A DNA stretch of 64,000 bases from Antennarius striatus (lineage: Eukaryota > Chordata > Actinopteri > Lophiiformes > Antennariidae). A program made the translations under genes and the position numbers. The DNA lies in the NCBI RefSeq assembly GCF_040054535.1, contig NC_090796.1:17562501-17626500 (forward strand), given 5' to 3'. The notes under the pieces were generated by a model. That model did not search any database and was not told the origin of the DNA. It worked only from the letters and a program-made list of their open reading frames with translations. Of the stretch, positions 14,267 through 25,700 are shown in pieces. Each line of letters starts with the position of its first letter. Position 1 is the first letter of the stretch.

Positions 14267-14972
14267 GTCGTGTTTCCTCCACCTGTTTTACTTTGGGACG
14301 CATTCCATTTCTTCCTTCACAGTGAGGATGAAGAAGAGTCTTGATGTCGTGATATTCTGGTCCCTCTTCAGGGCTGTGAACCCCATAAATACAAGTTCCA
14401 AACCAAATCACAGCAGAGGAATGTTTAGCTCAGAGAGATGAGAGGAGAAACTCAGATCTGAGGTTATGGGTTCAAATCCCAGCTTTTGCCTTTAGGTTTT
14501 CTCCACAGTTTTGTGAATAATAAATACACCATCCAACTACTTTCTGTGTGTTGTCAGATAGCTCAGCCTGTTACAGTGCTGAACAGGTGTTCACACATTA
14601 TAGGTTCATATCCCACTCCTCCCATTATTTTTTTCAGCTGTTTCCTAAATAACAAAGAAAAGGTGTGAGTGTGAAGGAACCTGTTACTACAACGTAAAGT
14701 TAAGAATGTTGGAAGAAACAACTTCTGTCATTATAGCCGCCACCAACCAATGAAGGTCAGATGAGGAAATAGCAGCAAAAAGGTAGGATCAAGTTTTTGG
14801 GAAGAACAACCTGTAATGTGATAAATAGAAAACACACTGCTGGACCAGGTTTCTCAGTCAGGTGGGCCATGGACACACACGGGGACACGTCCTCTTAGCA
14901 CCGTAATAATAATCAATAATCAATGATGGAGAGTTACGAACGGACAGGAAACGGTTTCTCCTTTTACACACA

Positions 14973-15062
14973 GAGTGAGAGATCGATCAAAGATCCTTAA
15001 CTCTCAAACGCCTCAATTTTGTGGGTTTTGAGAGTTAAGGATCTTTGATCGATCTCTCACTC
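14973..15062. repeat. Perfect palindromic hairpin in the edge unit
   Basis: 36-bp arms pair without a mismatch around an ~18-base loop. Relative to the other ten hairpins, the mismatched T is G here and the extra G is absent. Confidence 0.92.
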
Positions 15063-16080
15063 CATCAACAATAAACAGTGTTGGTCGGGACACAGGCTCC
15101 AACAACAGCATGCCAGCTTCTCTCTGCTGTAGGTTACTCACAGTGATCGTGTAGTGGTTTGTGTTTAATTACAATAACATTATACGGCTAAAATAATCAC
15201 ATTCAACATTCACATCCAGTCACATGTATTAATAAATCACAGCCAACCTAACTCCATACTGCGGTGCTCTGCTGCCACCCTCTGGAGGTCATGGAACATA
15301 GCAGGAACCCTCTAACAAATGATGAACTCATATCCGATCACAATGACGAACATTCAAGGACATATTCTACACTCAAGGTGAGCTGAAATGTTATATGAAA
15401 TCATCATGAAATATCAGGATGATGTGTTTTGACATGGGTGGTGAACGCGTAAAGTTCCGCCTATTAAATTTATTTTGATAATCTCAACCGGAAGCTGTTG
15501 ACGATGTAACAAACGTCTAACTTTATGTCATATTTTTGTAGTTACCCACTATGTCCACTAGAGGGCATCAAGATTAAAGATCCTTCAAGAACGTAGAATA
15601 ACATTGGCAAGTCTTCCGAAATAACTTTGTTATTTATATCTGTTAAACAGAACAGTTTAACAGATATTAAGCTAAGACATTTAACGTTACTATTACGGTT
15701 CTTTCGTGTTTTTTACTGCCTGTGGGTCTGAGAGGACTGTAATTTCATCTGTGCTGTATGTCGTGCATTTGACAATAAAGTTGATTTTGACTTTGATGTT
15801 TGTCTTAAGGCTTGTGGTGATGTTGTACTTAAAGCATACCGGTACTTGTGTTAATTTAATGGCATATAGCTATGTATTGTTACTGTTGTAGTTACTCAGT
15901 ATGGCCACAGGAGCAGGAAGTGGGTTTGAGTACATTTACCCGATGTCAGGGCTCGGATAGGAATTCAGCATGCACGTCTAATTTTGCTTGTATTGTCGTT
16001 ATGTCTTGTTCTTTGTGTTTTTGTGTTGTTTTTGGTTTTTCGGTTCATCTCAGGAGTCACATCCTTTAATTGTTGGTTTT

Positions 16081-16295
16081 ACCTATTCAAATAGTATTAT
16101 TGGTGTTGCAGGAAGTGACCTCGGGGTGGCAGGACATGCTGGGGAGTGTTGAGGGTGGAGTTTAGGGCTTTTAACCTGTCTGTGTATGTCCTCCTGGTGT
16201 GTGTAATGAAGTGTTTTCAGTAAAGCAAGCCTCACGAAACGTACCTCCTGACTTTGTTTCTTTTTCTGTTAATATCCCAAAGATATTACACCTAT
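16081..16295. mobile_element. Unclassified ~209-bp insertion in unit 6
   Basis: In units 3-5 the sequence reads continuously through CCTATCCAACAATC. In unit 6 the same site is split, with ACCTAT at 16,081-16,086 and again at 16,290-16,295, as a target-site duplication would leave. The insert contains TGTTGC...TTACA stretches and a CAGTAAAGC motif and might be a small solo LTR or non-autonomous element. Terminal inverted repeats are not clear. Confidence 0.5.
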
Positions 16296-16799
16296 CCAAC
16301 AATCAAGAATGTTGTACGTTTAAATGATAATTCTCCATTTACATCGAACCGAAAGCGTCCCATGCACTCCAACTTTGAAGGAAATATTTTAATTCGTTTC
16401 ATTTTAAAAAGTTTGCCTTCAATCAAGTAAAAAAAAACACATAGTGATATTTGATTTTCTGAAGTTTTATTTAGAATACTGTATTTCATACAGGTGCATT
16501 GGCATCGTGTTACATCTGCATCAAATGAAAATGAAGTATTTGCAGTTCCTCACTTTGACCACAAGAGGGATCAAAGGCATTTACCGTCAAAAGCCTTCTG
16601 GATATTTTATCGGCAATGGAGTTTAACATGTCTTACTATTTGAAATGTATACTTGAAGTGCTAGCTAGCATTATACCCCTCCCCTTCTCGTTAGAGTTCC
16701 CTAAAGGTAAAGTAGATGATTGTTCGTCTGGGTTTGGAGACGAAAACTGAGTAAAATTAAAATGTGTAATACGGCTACTGACCACAGGAGGGCAGCGTC

Positions 16800-17269
16800 C
16801 ACCGGAGGTGGTCTCCCTCCGCTCCCCTTTTTTGAATGGACGGAGTTAAATGAATAGCTTGCGTTGATATACATGCTTGACACTTGAATATTTCTTCGTC
16901 TGTTTCTTTGAGTCATAAAGTTTATATATTTATTCATCCACCAGTTCTGGGTCCGACCGGGACGCGCTGCCCCCTGGTGACCCACACGTCCCGGTCCTCT
17001 CGTCTGTCCTGGAGTTGTTCTGCTCATAAACGTGTTGATCAACGCACTGATGCGGTTACATGTGGATGGAGAGTTTTTTCGTAAATGCTGTCAAGCGGAC
17101 GCGTTTTTCTTTCTATGCGGGGTGAAAAAAGTTGCGTTTTCAAAAGATCCGGCACCCTGTGGCCAGGGCCCGGGTTTATTAAAGTCATTAGTGTTAACGG
17201 CTGAAACCCTCCACTACTAGACTAATACTAATACTAAACGTCTGACAGATCCACACACGTCAGTCAAAA
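16800..17269. other. Spacer between array and acly
   Basis: No gene is seen. The only short ORFs are unsupported. The stretch joins unique sequence to the end of the tandem array. Confidence 0.6.
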
Positions 17270-18119
17270 TGAACAGAACGTTTATTACACTAATACAGGA
17301 TATTACAAAAACAACTATTACTTTTCACATATCAGCACACAGGGACCGTACGGCGGACGAAGCATTGGGAGTCGGTTTCATCCTTCCTGAAACACAGCCT
17401 TCAAGCCTTCAAGGACTCAACGGGTTCGTTCACAAAGGTTTTCCTTCATCTTCTTAGTTCTCCAGCAACACCAGGAGCTGAACTCACGGCTACACCTGAA
17501 CGGCCTGTGATTCTACAGGAGCTGAGGGTTCAGAACCAGGGATGCTCCACAGGAAACACTGGACAGGAAGTCCTGCATCCCAGAACCCCTCTGTAACGAC
17601 CTGCTTCACTTGTAACCAGACAAATCCCTCAAAGTAACTTTGGTTTCTTGACAACTGTCCCCTCAGTGGATTTCAAAATATATTAGATCTGGACTTTAAC
17701 AAGTAAACTTAAGTGCAAAGAAAAAAACTGATTAAACAACCAACAAAAAGCTTGTTTTATTTTAAGGTTAATAAAAAAAGTCACGTTGCTGGATTTGGAT
17801 GCAGGAGTGAAATGTGCTTTGAATCCTGCCGTCTGTTCTGACGACCAACTGGTTGGTTTTAAGTACCCAATGCTGGAGTGTGCAGCGGTCTGGCTCCTCG
17901 TTCACAACGTCATAAGTTACACAAACAACTAAATATCCCCAAAATGTGAAAATATACTTCCCCTTTTCTTCATAACACTAAACTTCTACCCTGATCCCTC
18001 ATTCAGAAGTTCTGTCCACAAACGTCTGCCCAGCTCCTGCAGGGCGGCTGACTGGGGAGTGACTAACTGGTGTGCAGCGCTGCCCCCTGCTAGGGGCTTC
18101 CCATCCCACGATGCAGGGG
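17270..18119 (-). other. acly: acly 3' untranslated region
   Basis: Follows the acly stop codon on the minus strand. A minus-strand AATAAA lies at 17,281-17,286 (TTTATT on the plus strand), the most distal good polyadenylation signal before the array spacer. Another is near 17,757. The 3' end is inferred, not proven. Confidence 0.55.
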
Positions 18120-19779
18120 CTACATGGACATGTGCTCAGGCAGCACGTAGGAGATGTCGTCCCACGGGTGGCGGTACAAACCCTGCTTCAGCCTCTTCTG
18201 GTCCAGGTAATGTCCTGATGGGGACAGACACGCGTTAGCCCCCCCGGCCCAACACTCAGACCGTCTCCCCCTGAAGGACTCACCGATGAAGCCCATGCTG
18301 CGCCCGAGGACGAAGATCCCGTTCAGGGCACCGATCTCCACAAACTCGTCCGCCTCGTCTCTGAAACAGAAACGCTCCAGTGGAGTCAGGACGGAACGCG
18401 TGCTAAGCTAGCGTTAGCGCTGCAGTACAACACGATGCGCTTCCTGACTCGCACCAACACCAGTGAAAGGGAATGCAATGGGTTTTCATGGAGGTGTGTG
18501 AAGAGCCCTTCTCACCGCGTGAAGCCGCCACACGTCCTGAGCAGGTCCACGAAGGCAACGCCAATGAACCCGTCCACGTTGAGGATCAGGTTGGGTTTCT
18601 GGGGGGAGAATCAGACCCATGATGCCCGGCGGCTGAAACACTCATCGTACCATACGTTTGGAGTCGTCTCCTCGGTACCTTGGAGGTGGTGATCTTCTCA
18701 ACGTCCAGGGCGTAGTCCAGCAGCTGGGTGGAGGTGAAATGCTGCTTCACAAAGTCCTTCAGGATCTGCACACGCATGTCGGGGTTGTTGACCTGGAAAC
18801 AGACGGGGTGAACCCGTCAGACTCTGATGGGAGAAGTCTTTACGTCAGACGAGAAGAGCCGCCTACCGACTTGACCCTGTGGCCGATGCCCATGATCAGC
18901 TTGCCGTCCTTCTTCATCTTGTTGACGAACTCCATCGGGAGCATGCCGCTGTCGAACGCCTTGCTGAACTGCTTGGCAGCGGCGTCCAGAGCACCTCCGA
19001 AGCGGTCGCCCTGAAATGGAATCAAGAAAAAGCGTTTGAGGCGAAGAGGCGGCTCGGCCGGCGGCGGCGGCTCGGCCGGAGGCGGCGGTACTGACGATGG
19101 TGAGCAGGCCGGAGGTGAGGCTGGAGATGAGGTCTTTTCCCGCTCGAGCGCAGACGATGGTGTTGTGAGCGCCGGAGACGGCCGGCCCGTGGTCGGCGGT
19201 CACCATCAGACACATCTCGATGAACTGGCAGGCGTAGCGCGGCAGCCTACAAGAAAAACACACAGCTGAGGACAGAAAGCCACCCGTCAGCAGGCCGCGC
19301 TTCTGTGTCGTCATGCCAACCTGCGCTGGAACCAGAGCAGACCCAGCACGCCCCCCAAACCCATCTCCTCCTTGAAGACCTCTGTGATGGGCATCCCAGC
19401 GTAGATCAGCTCCTGGCCTCGCTCGTCACAGATGCTGGTCATGAAGGACGCCGGTTTACGGATCAGACCCAGCTCCTGGTGGAGCACAGAGGAACACGTC
19501 ATTACTGGACTAGACTTTATGATATTTAGGAAAAAAACAGTTTTAACTGCCCCTATAGTTTTATTCTGTTGGATTCATCCACACCTTAAAGAACGGTCTG
19601 ATGTTAAACCGCTCCGGGGAGCAAAAAAGCAGTAAGCCCCAACATTAATATTCATGTTGGGGTTTACTGTGGGGGCGTGCCTTACCCTGGCCCAGGAGTA
19701 ATCCATCGGTACCGTTGGGGGAGGCACCTCCTGGGCAGGAACGATGGTACCGTTGGCCACCAGTTCATCGTAAACAGTT
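18120..19779 (-). CDS. acly: acly exons 21-28: citrate-synthase-like C-terminus
   Basis: Homologous to citrate synthase and carries out citryl-CoA cleavage. [13 protein letters not shown] (exon 23) and GIGHRVKS (exon 24) hold the two conserved His residues, and [10 protein letters not shown] (exon 26) a conserved acidic site. Exon 23 is followed by a GC-rich (GGCGGC/GGCTCGGCC) short repeat at 19,049-19,090 within its 85-bp intron. Confidence 0.95.
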
Positions 19780-22700
19780 CTGTTTGAAAGCAGCGTCAGT
19801 TGAAAACCACGACATCACCACCACCACCTGTGGAACGCCGAGTTCCTCACCTGATGACGTTTCCCAGCTCATCAAAGCTCTTGGGTACGTAAGCCCCCGC
19901 GTCCCTCAGGGCCTGGTTCTTGGCCAGCGCCGTCTCAGAGGCCTGGTTGGCACAGGCGCCGGCGTGACCGAACTGGACCTGAAGGCGGCGACACAAGTTG
20001 AGCTGTGATGTCATGTTAAATAAAACACAACACTGAGTTGAAGCTGAAGTGATGTGGGGGTCAAAGGTCATTCTGTTTGCTTCACTAGTGATGAACTACT
20101 GAAGGACAGGAGGAACCCAGACAGAACCTCAGAGGAGAACATGGTGGCACAGGTCCCGATGCACCAGCACACCACAGGTTTGGTGATCCTGCCCTCGATG
20201 ATGCCCTGACAGATCCTGTATTCCTCTGTGCCTCCAATCTGGGGGAACGATGGGAGACGATAAATATACATGGAAATAGTCAAAAACCTTCAAATCCAAG
20301 TACAAAACATGGACCAAGCTCCTCCCACCTCTCCCAGCACCACGATCATCTCAACCCCTGGCGTGTCCTGGTACCGCAGGACGTGGTCCATGAAGGTGGA
20401 GCCAGGATACCTGGAAGAGGAGCACCACAACCTCAGGGCTCGGCCTCCACCAGACGATGATGTGCGTCTGCGGGTGGATGCGATCGTACCTGTCGCCGCC
20501 GATGGCCACGCCCTCATAGACGCCATCCGTGGTGCGGGAGATGATGTTGTTCAGCTCATTGGACATGCCCCCCGAGCGCGACACATACGCCACGCTACCG
20601 GGACGATACAGCTTGGAGGCCAGGATGTTGTCCAGCATGCCGCCGGTGTTACCGATCTTAAAGCAGCCCGGCTTGATGCCTCCGACCTGGACAGGAAGAA
20701 ACCAGATGACCCCCCCGTGTGACCTGACGTACGCTGATGAATACTAGACGACAGTCCCGGCTGGTGAAACAAAGACGTACGGTCGCAGGGCCGATGATGG
20801 TCACGCCTTTCTCGTCAGCCACCTTGATCATCTTCCTGGTCTGAGCTTCAGGGATGCCCTCAGCGATGATGGAGATGGTGCGGATCTGAAGGTGGAAGGA
20901 GGACAACATGAGTCACTCATGGACACAAGTCAGAAACACAACAGGACACATTTAGGTCTGTATCGCTGAGTTACGTATAAAAAACAAGTTAGATCCTGGT
21001 TCCAGGGCCTCCGTCCTCTACCTGAGGGAACTGCATGGCCTCCATCGTGCTGTCAAAGGCTGAGCGTAACGAAGCAAAGCTGATCAGGACGTCCACCTCC
21101 GGGTGCTTCTTCGTGGCGTCGGCCATGTTCTTGTAGACCGGCAGCAGGATCTCCTTGTGGCCCCAGTAGAACTTCTGCTTGTGATCGCCACTGGGGAGAA
21201 GAAGGACAGGAAGTAACATCTCTCTAGGTTCAAGACTCTTTTTACGTCTCCAGATTGTTCAGGTTTGGCTTCCTGTTAGAAACAAGACTGACGACTGGAT
21301 CTCTGGCCGGACGGACGTGTGATGGGGGCACCTACGTGAAGGGGTAGACCACGGGGGCACCTACGTGAAGGGGTAGACCACGGGGGCACCTACGTGAAGG
21401 GGTAGACCACGGGGGCACCTACGTGAAGGGGTAGACCACGGGGGCACCTACGTGAAGGGGTAGACCACGGGGGCACCTACGTGAAGGGGTAGACCACGGG
21501 GGCACCTACGTGAAGGGGTAGACCACGGGGGCACCTACGTGAAGGGGTAGACCACGGGGGCACCTACGTGAAGGAGTAGACCATGTGGGCACCTACGTGA
21601 AGGGGTAGACCATGGCGGCCACAGAGGGCTCGTCCCGAGAACACACGTAGTCGAAGTCCATCATTCCCTGGACGGCGCGGGTCTGCATGCCCCAGATGAT
21701 GGCCTTGGTTTGCTTCCTGAACAGCGTGGTGGCTTTGGCTGCGGGGGGGGGAGAGAAGGAGGTGAGCTGGGAGACGACACAGCAGACAGGAGGAGCAGGA
21801 AACAGCAGGAAGGAGGAGCAGCTCAGGACAGAGGCAGGAAGTGGTGAGAACACTTCAACATCACTTCCTGTTGACACGGCAACCAATTCATCACAGTTGG
21901 GTTAAACTCAGACGCCACACATCGGTCACAGCGTGTTACTGAGTCCATTCTGTGTCCACATCCAGGCCAAAATGCTCAGTCTGGGGGCGACACCGGTAAA
22001 TCAGCACCAGTGGGAGATCTGGAATGACTTTAGAAATCTTGTGGCCATTTTTCAAAACCTCTTCACTCGTGCGTTAGTGACCCATCACCCCCCAGTGTTA
22101 ACGTGTTTCCAACAGGGTGAGGAAATGATGCATGACCTGCAGGGATCGTGGTGCAGATTTAAGCTGCGTTCACATCACAGCCTCACTGTTCCTGTTTGAT
22201 TCCGTTTGTAGGGCCCCGCCCCATCTGACCACCTGTTCTCTGGTTATACCTGTCGGTGCTGATGACATCAGCAGCACTCGACATGTTTGGATGGAAAAAC
22301 ACTGGATTAGTCCTTCAGGTCACGTGACCAGCATCAGATTCAGCCTGCTGATGTGAACGCAGCCTGAGTCGTACCAAACACATGCAGCTACGTCAGATAG
22401 GAGGCAACAGGGCTCAAACGGGAGGTAACCCCCCCTTATAAGAAGCAGGACAGTGGGACGGTGAACTTGGATGCAGGGAAAAGTGCAGAGAAGGCAGAAG
22501 CCGGGTGCAGTCACACCCTTCCATACCTCCGCTGCAGCCTGGAGAGGCCCCCACCTCTGAGGGACCAAACAGACGAGCACAAAGAAGAGGAGAGACCAGT
22601 GAGTGCATCTTCAATCAGCACGACTCAGCACGACTCAGGTCTGTCAGCGTCACGGAAACACGGCAGGAAGTCAAGCGGAGCGCAGCAGCTACTGAGCACG

Positions 22701-25700
22701 CCTCCACACGGCTGTGAACACCCCCAACATGAAGACTATCTCTACCACCAACTAACAGTCAGCCTGAAACCCCCTCCCTCCTCCTGGAGGAAACACAACC
22801 CCCCCCCAGCCGCGGTTAGTCTGTCAGCGCGTACAGGACTGAAGCTCACGTCAGACCCACGCCTTTCTACACAGATCAGACCATGAGGAAGAAACTGCTG
22901 CAGAGGGGGTGGGCAAGCAAGTGAAGTGTGGGCGTGTCACACCTGCTGCTTACCTGTCCAATCGTCTGTGACCACATTCTTCTGCGGCCACAGAACAGAA
23001 TGAAGACCGTCTTAGAGAGACGACCGCGAAAAGGTGAGAGGAGGAGGGAGAGAGAAGATTAAAACGCAGAGTAGGAGAGAGTGTGTGGAGGGGGGGTACA
23101 GGATGCAAGGAGTCATCTGGGGGTGCCTGGTTACCTGGTGGAGGGCCTGCTTTGGGTTTTTTGGCGGGGGAGACCTCAGTGGGACTCCTGGGTTCAGAGA
23201 AGGAGGCGGTCCTGGTGGCAGCTGGAGTCTGACACACACACACACACACACACACACGTTAATGAAATGAACGTGGTTGACCCCGCTCCACGACTGAGGC
23301 TCCTGATGAACGCACCATTGGACCGCTGCTGGCATTGAGCAGGAAGTTGGCGGTGTGCGCGTCCATCGGGGGCTGGTTCGGGATTGGCCGGTGGCCCAGC
23401 GCCATGCCGACGATGGCCGTCATGTGGGTCTCTGTGCCGAAGACGTGGATGGGGATCCCGGTGGTCTTACCTGAAAACCAAGACCCCACCACTTCAGAAA
23501 GGTTTCTACGTGGCGTTAACGCCTTCACACGTGTTCACGGAGCCAATCACCACGATTCCCTCCACTCACCGACTTCCCCCATCACCCTCAACCCCTCCTG
23601 GTAGTTGGGCCCCCCACGGCGGACAAAGATGGTGACCTCGTGCTCCTTCAGGGGACCCTGATAGTCTTTGATGGCCCTGACGATGCCCTGCAGAGACAGA
23701 CAGGACATCTCTACCATCTAGGAATGTATTTCCATTTAAAATCCATCAATATTTAAAGAGCTAAAAAAACCCTCGTGATCGTTAACATTTGTAGCTTTAA
23801 ATGGTTTATGTGGGGCATCAAGTTTCACTGAGGAATGAACTGCAGACATTCCTCCCCCACACGAGCAGGACTTCCCCCCCAGTCCCAAAAACAAGAGACA
23901 ACATTCTGTTGGAGGGGTTTTAAGTTTCGTCTTCCGTGAAATGCGTCACCTTGAATGTCGCTGCTACGTTGGTGAAGTTGGCAATGCTCCCCCCGACGAT
24001 CAGCACCTTCCCTGAAGGACAGAGCAGAGGTGACAACCAGGGGGGGGACAGACATGTGACACCCGCACCGGCGTGGTCTGGTCACAGCCATGACGAGCGT
24101 TACTGGCAGCGCTCAGGGACGCCCTGTGACCGACTAAAAGGGGAGCCAGGAGGTCACAGGGGAGCAGAGTTTCCATGCTGCCCCCCATCCACCGCCCCGT
24201 TTGGCGGACACGTCCCTGTGATGTCAGCCCGACTCACCCTGAGGGTGTTTCTCCCGGGTCATGAGAGACAGAATGGTCTTGGCGTAGTCGTAGGTCTGCT
24301 GCTCGCTGGGCGCCCCGGAGTACTCGCCGTAGTTGGCCAGCTCGTCCACCCCACCCAGGTCACAGATGGTGTCGCTGAGGGGGAGGGAATACCACCGTCA
24401 AACTGATTCCACTGCCAACACAGCTTCACGCAAGAAGACGGCACACCTGTAGACCACTGAAGCTCCTCCCCCAGCCACCATGGTCCAGATCCTTCCACGA
24501 GGGTTCAGCAGGGTCAGCTTCAGGCTGGCGCCGCTCTTAGCATCCAGATCGGCGATGTACGCCTCCTGCAACGGGACCAACCAGAACAACCGATCCGTTT
24601 TGGGACCTGTAGACGGCAGCGCTACATCTCTACTCCTGTCTGGACCAGGATCCCCAGGTCTCACCTCTGGATACGCTTCTCTGCCGAAGGGCGGAGGAAA
24701 CTCCACGTCTCCCCACTTAGCCTTGCAGATGTAATCGGCGGTGGCGTCGATCTTGGCTGCCATGTCGAGAACATACACTCCATCTTTGTTGACAACTGGT
24801 TGAAAGAACAGAAGCAGAGTTAGTGATTAATTTGCTTTTATTCTGATATCAGTGATATGCCGTCATATGAAACCTGTTCTAGTGAAGGATACAGGCCGTA
24901 CCTAAAGGATTAATCTCAAGGTAGGTGAAGTACAGATCCTCGTACAAGTTGAAGAGACCCACTAAGAAACTGGACAGGACTCTAAGAAAGAAATGCAGAT
25001 TAAATCAGGCGTATATTTAAGGGTTAACATGTGATTTCACATCAGATTAGATCAGACATAGCTCTAGCTCCTCTTTAGCTCCACCCTCTTTGACTCTTCC
25101 CTCAGCAGAGTAACGAGAGAAATGGAACGCTACTCGTCCCGTCATCACTAGATCAGTCACACGACGGTTAAGAATCATGTCGACGTCCCTTGAAAACGTG
25201 AAAGTCTTCTCTAGTTGTGTGACCGTGTTGACAGAGCAGGACAGGAGCGTCTCTTCTACCGTCTGCTTTGGGAGAACTTTCTGTTGACACTGATAAACCA
25301 ACAGGATTCACATTTGTGAAGTCGCAGCTGTGACGGTAGATGTGAACGCTCTCTGAATGATGGGATGTCATGTAACCCAACCAGAGCAGACTCAACAGGC
25401 TTCAGGAACAACAAGGGTCACATGATCTTCTACAACTCATCATGTGACCTTCCAGAGGAACAAAACCAGGATAAACTGGTGAAGTGTGTCCGTACTCCTT
25501 CTTGTCTTCAGGAACGTGTGTGAGGAGCTCCTCTCTGACTTGGTCCTCCCTCAGCTTGTCGTCCACGGCTACCATCAGCCTCTGGGCCTTGGCGTCCACG
25601 TCTCCGATGTCCACTCCCCCCTCGTGATGGAAGAGCACATGGTCGCCCTCACGCGTAGCATAAATACACACATAATACTCCTCCTCCTGGTGGTCCACAA

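Larger units (their letters stand above)
1..16799. repeat. Megasatellite-like tandem array, 2.47-kb and 3.1-kb units
   Basis: Using one anchor (GTCGTGTTTCCTCC), unit starts fall at 1, 2473, 4945, 8051, 11161 and 14267, giving periods of 2472, 2472, 3106, 3110 and 3106 bp plus a diverged last unit. Adjacent units differ by only scattered substitutions and small indels, which indicates recent amplification or homogenisation. The array runs off the left edge and ends at about 16,799, where unit sequence (ACCACAGGAGGGCAGCGTC) stops matching. Every unit is itself built from a ~690-bp sub-repeat present twice or in variant form. Short ORFs recur in each unit, but indels break them and they match no family I know, so I call no gene here. 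Confidence 0.95.
14267..16799. repeat. Array unit 6, diverged terminal unit with insertion
   Basis: This is the edge unit and differs from the others more than they differ from each other. Examples are the changed stretch at 15,298-15,480, the altered second box B near 14,605 (GGTTCATATCC) and a ~209-bp insertion at 16,087-16,295. Its single hairpin, at 14,973-15,062, is a perfect palindrome, unlike the copies inside the array. It ends at the array boundary. Confidence 0.85.

Noticed and set aside
271-14411. Recurring 60-161-codon ORFs in the tandem array as a gene family
   Set aside because: They shift, fuse or break with small indels between near-identical units (for example a 4-bp insertion near 9675 fuses two), overlap on both strands and match no protein family I know.
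18817-19314. 165-codon minus-strand ORF at the GC-rich acly introns
   Set aside because: It reads through acly introns in a shifted frame; the true exons 23 and 24 explain the sequence.
22956-22983. Extra 28-nt acly microexon between acceptor and GTAAGCAGC donor
   Set aside because: It would break the reading frame between exons 13 and 14, which join perfectly without it.
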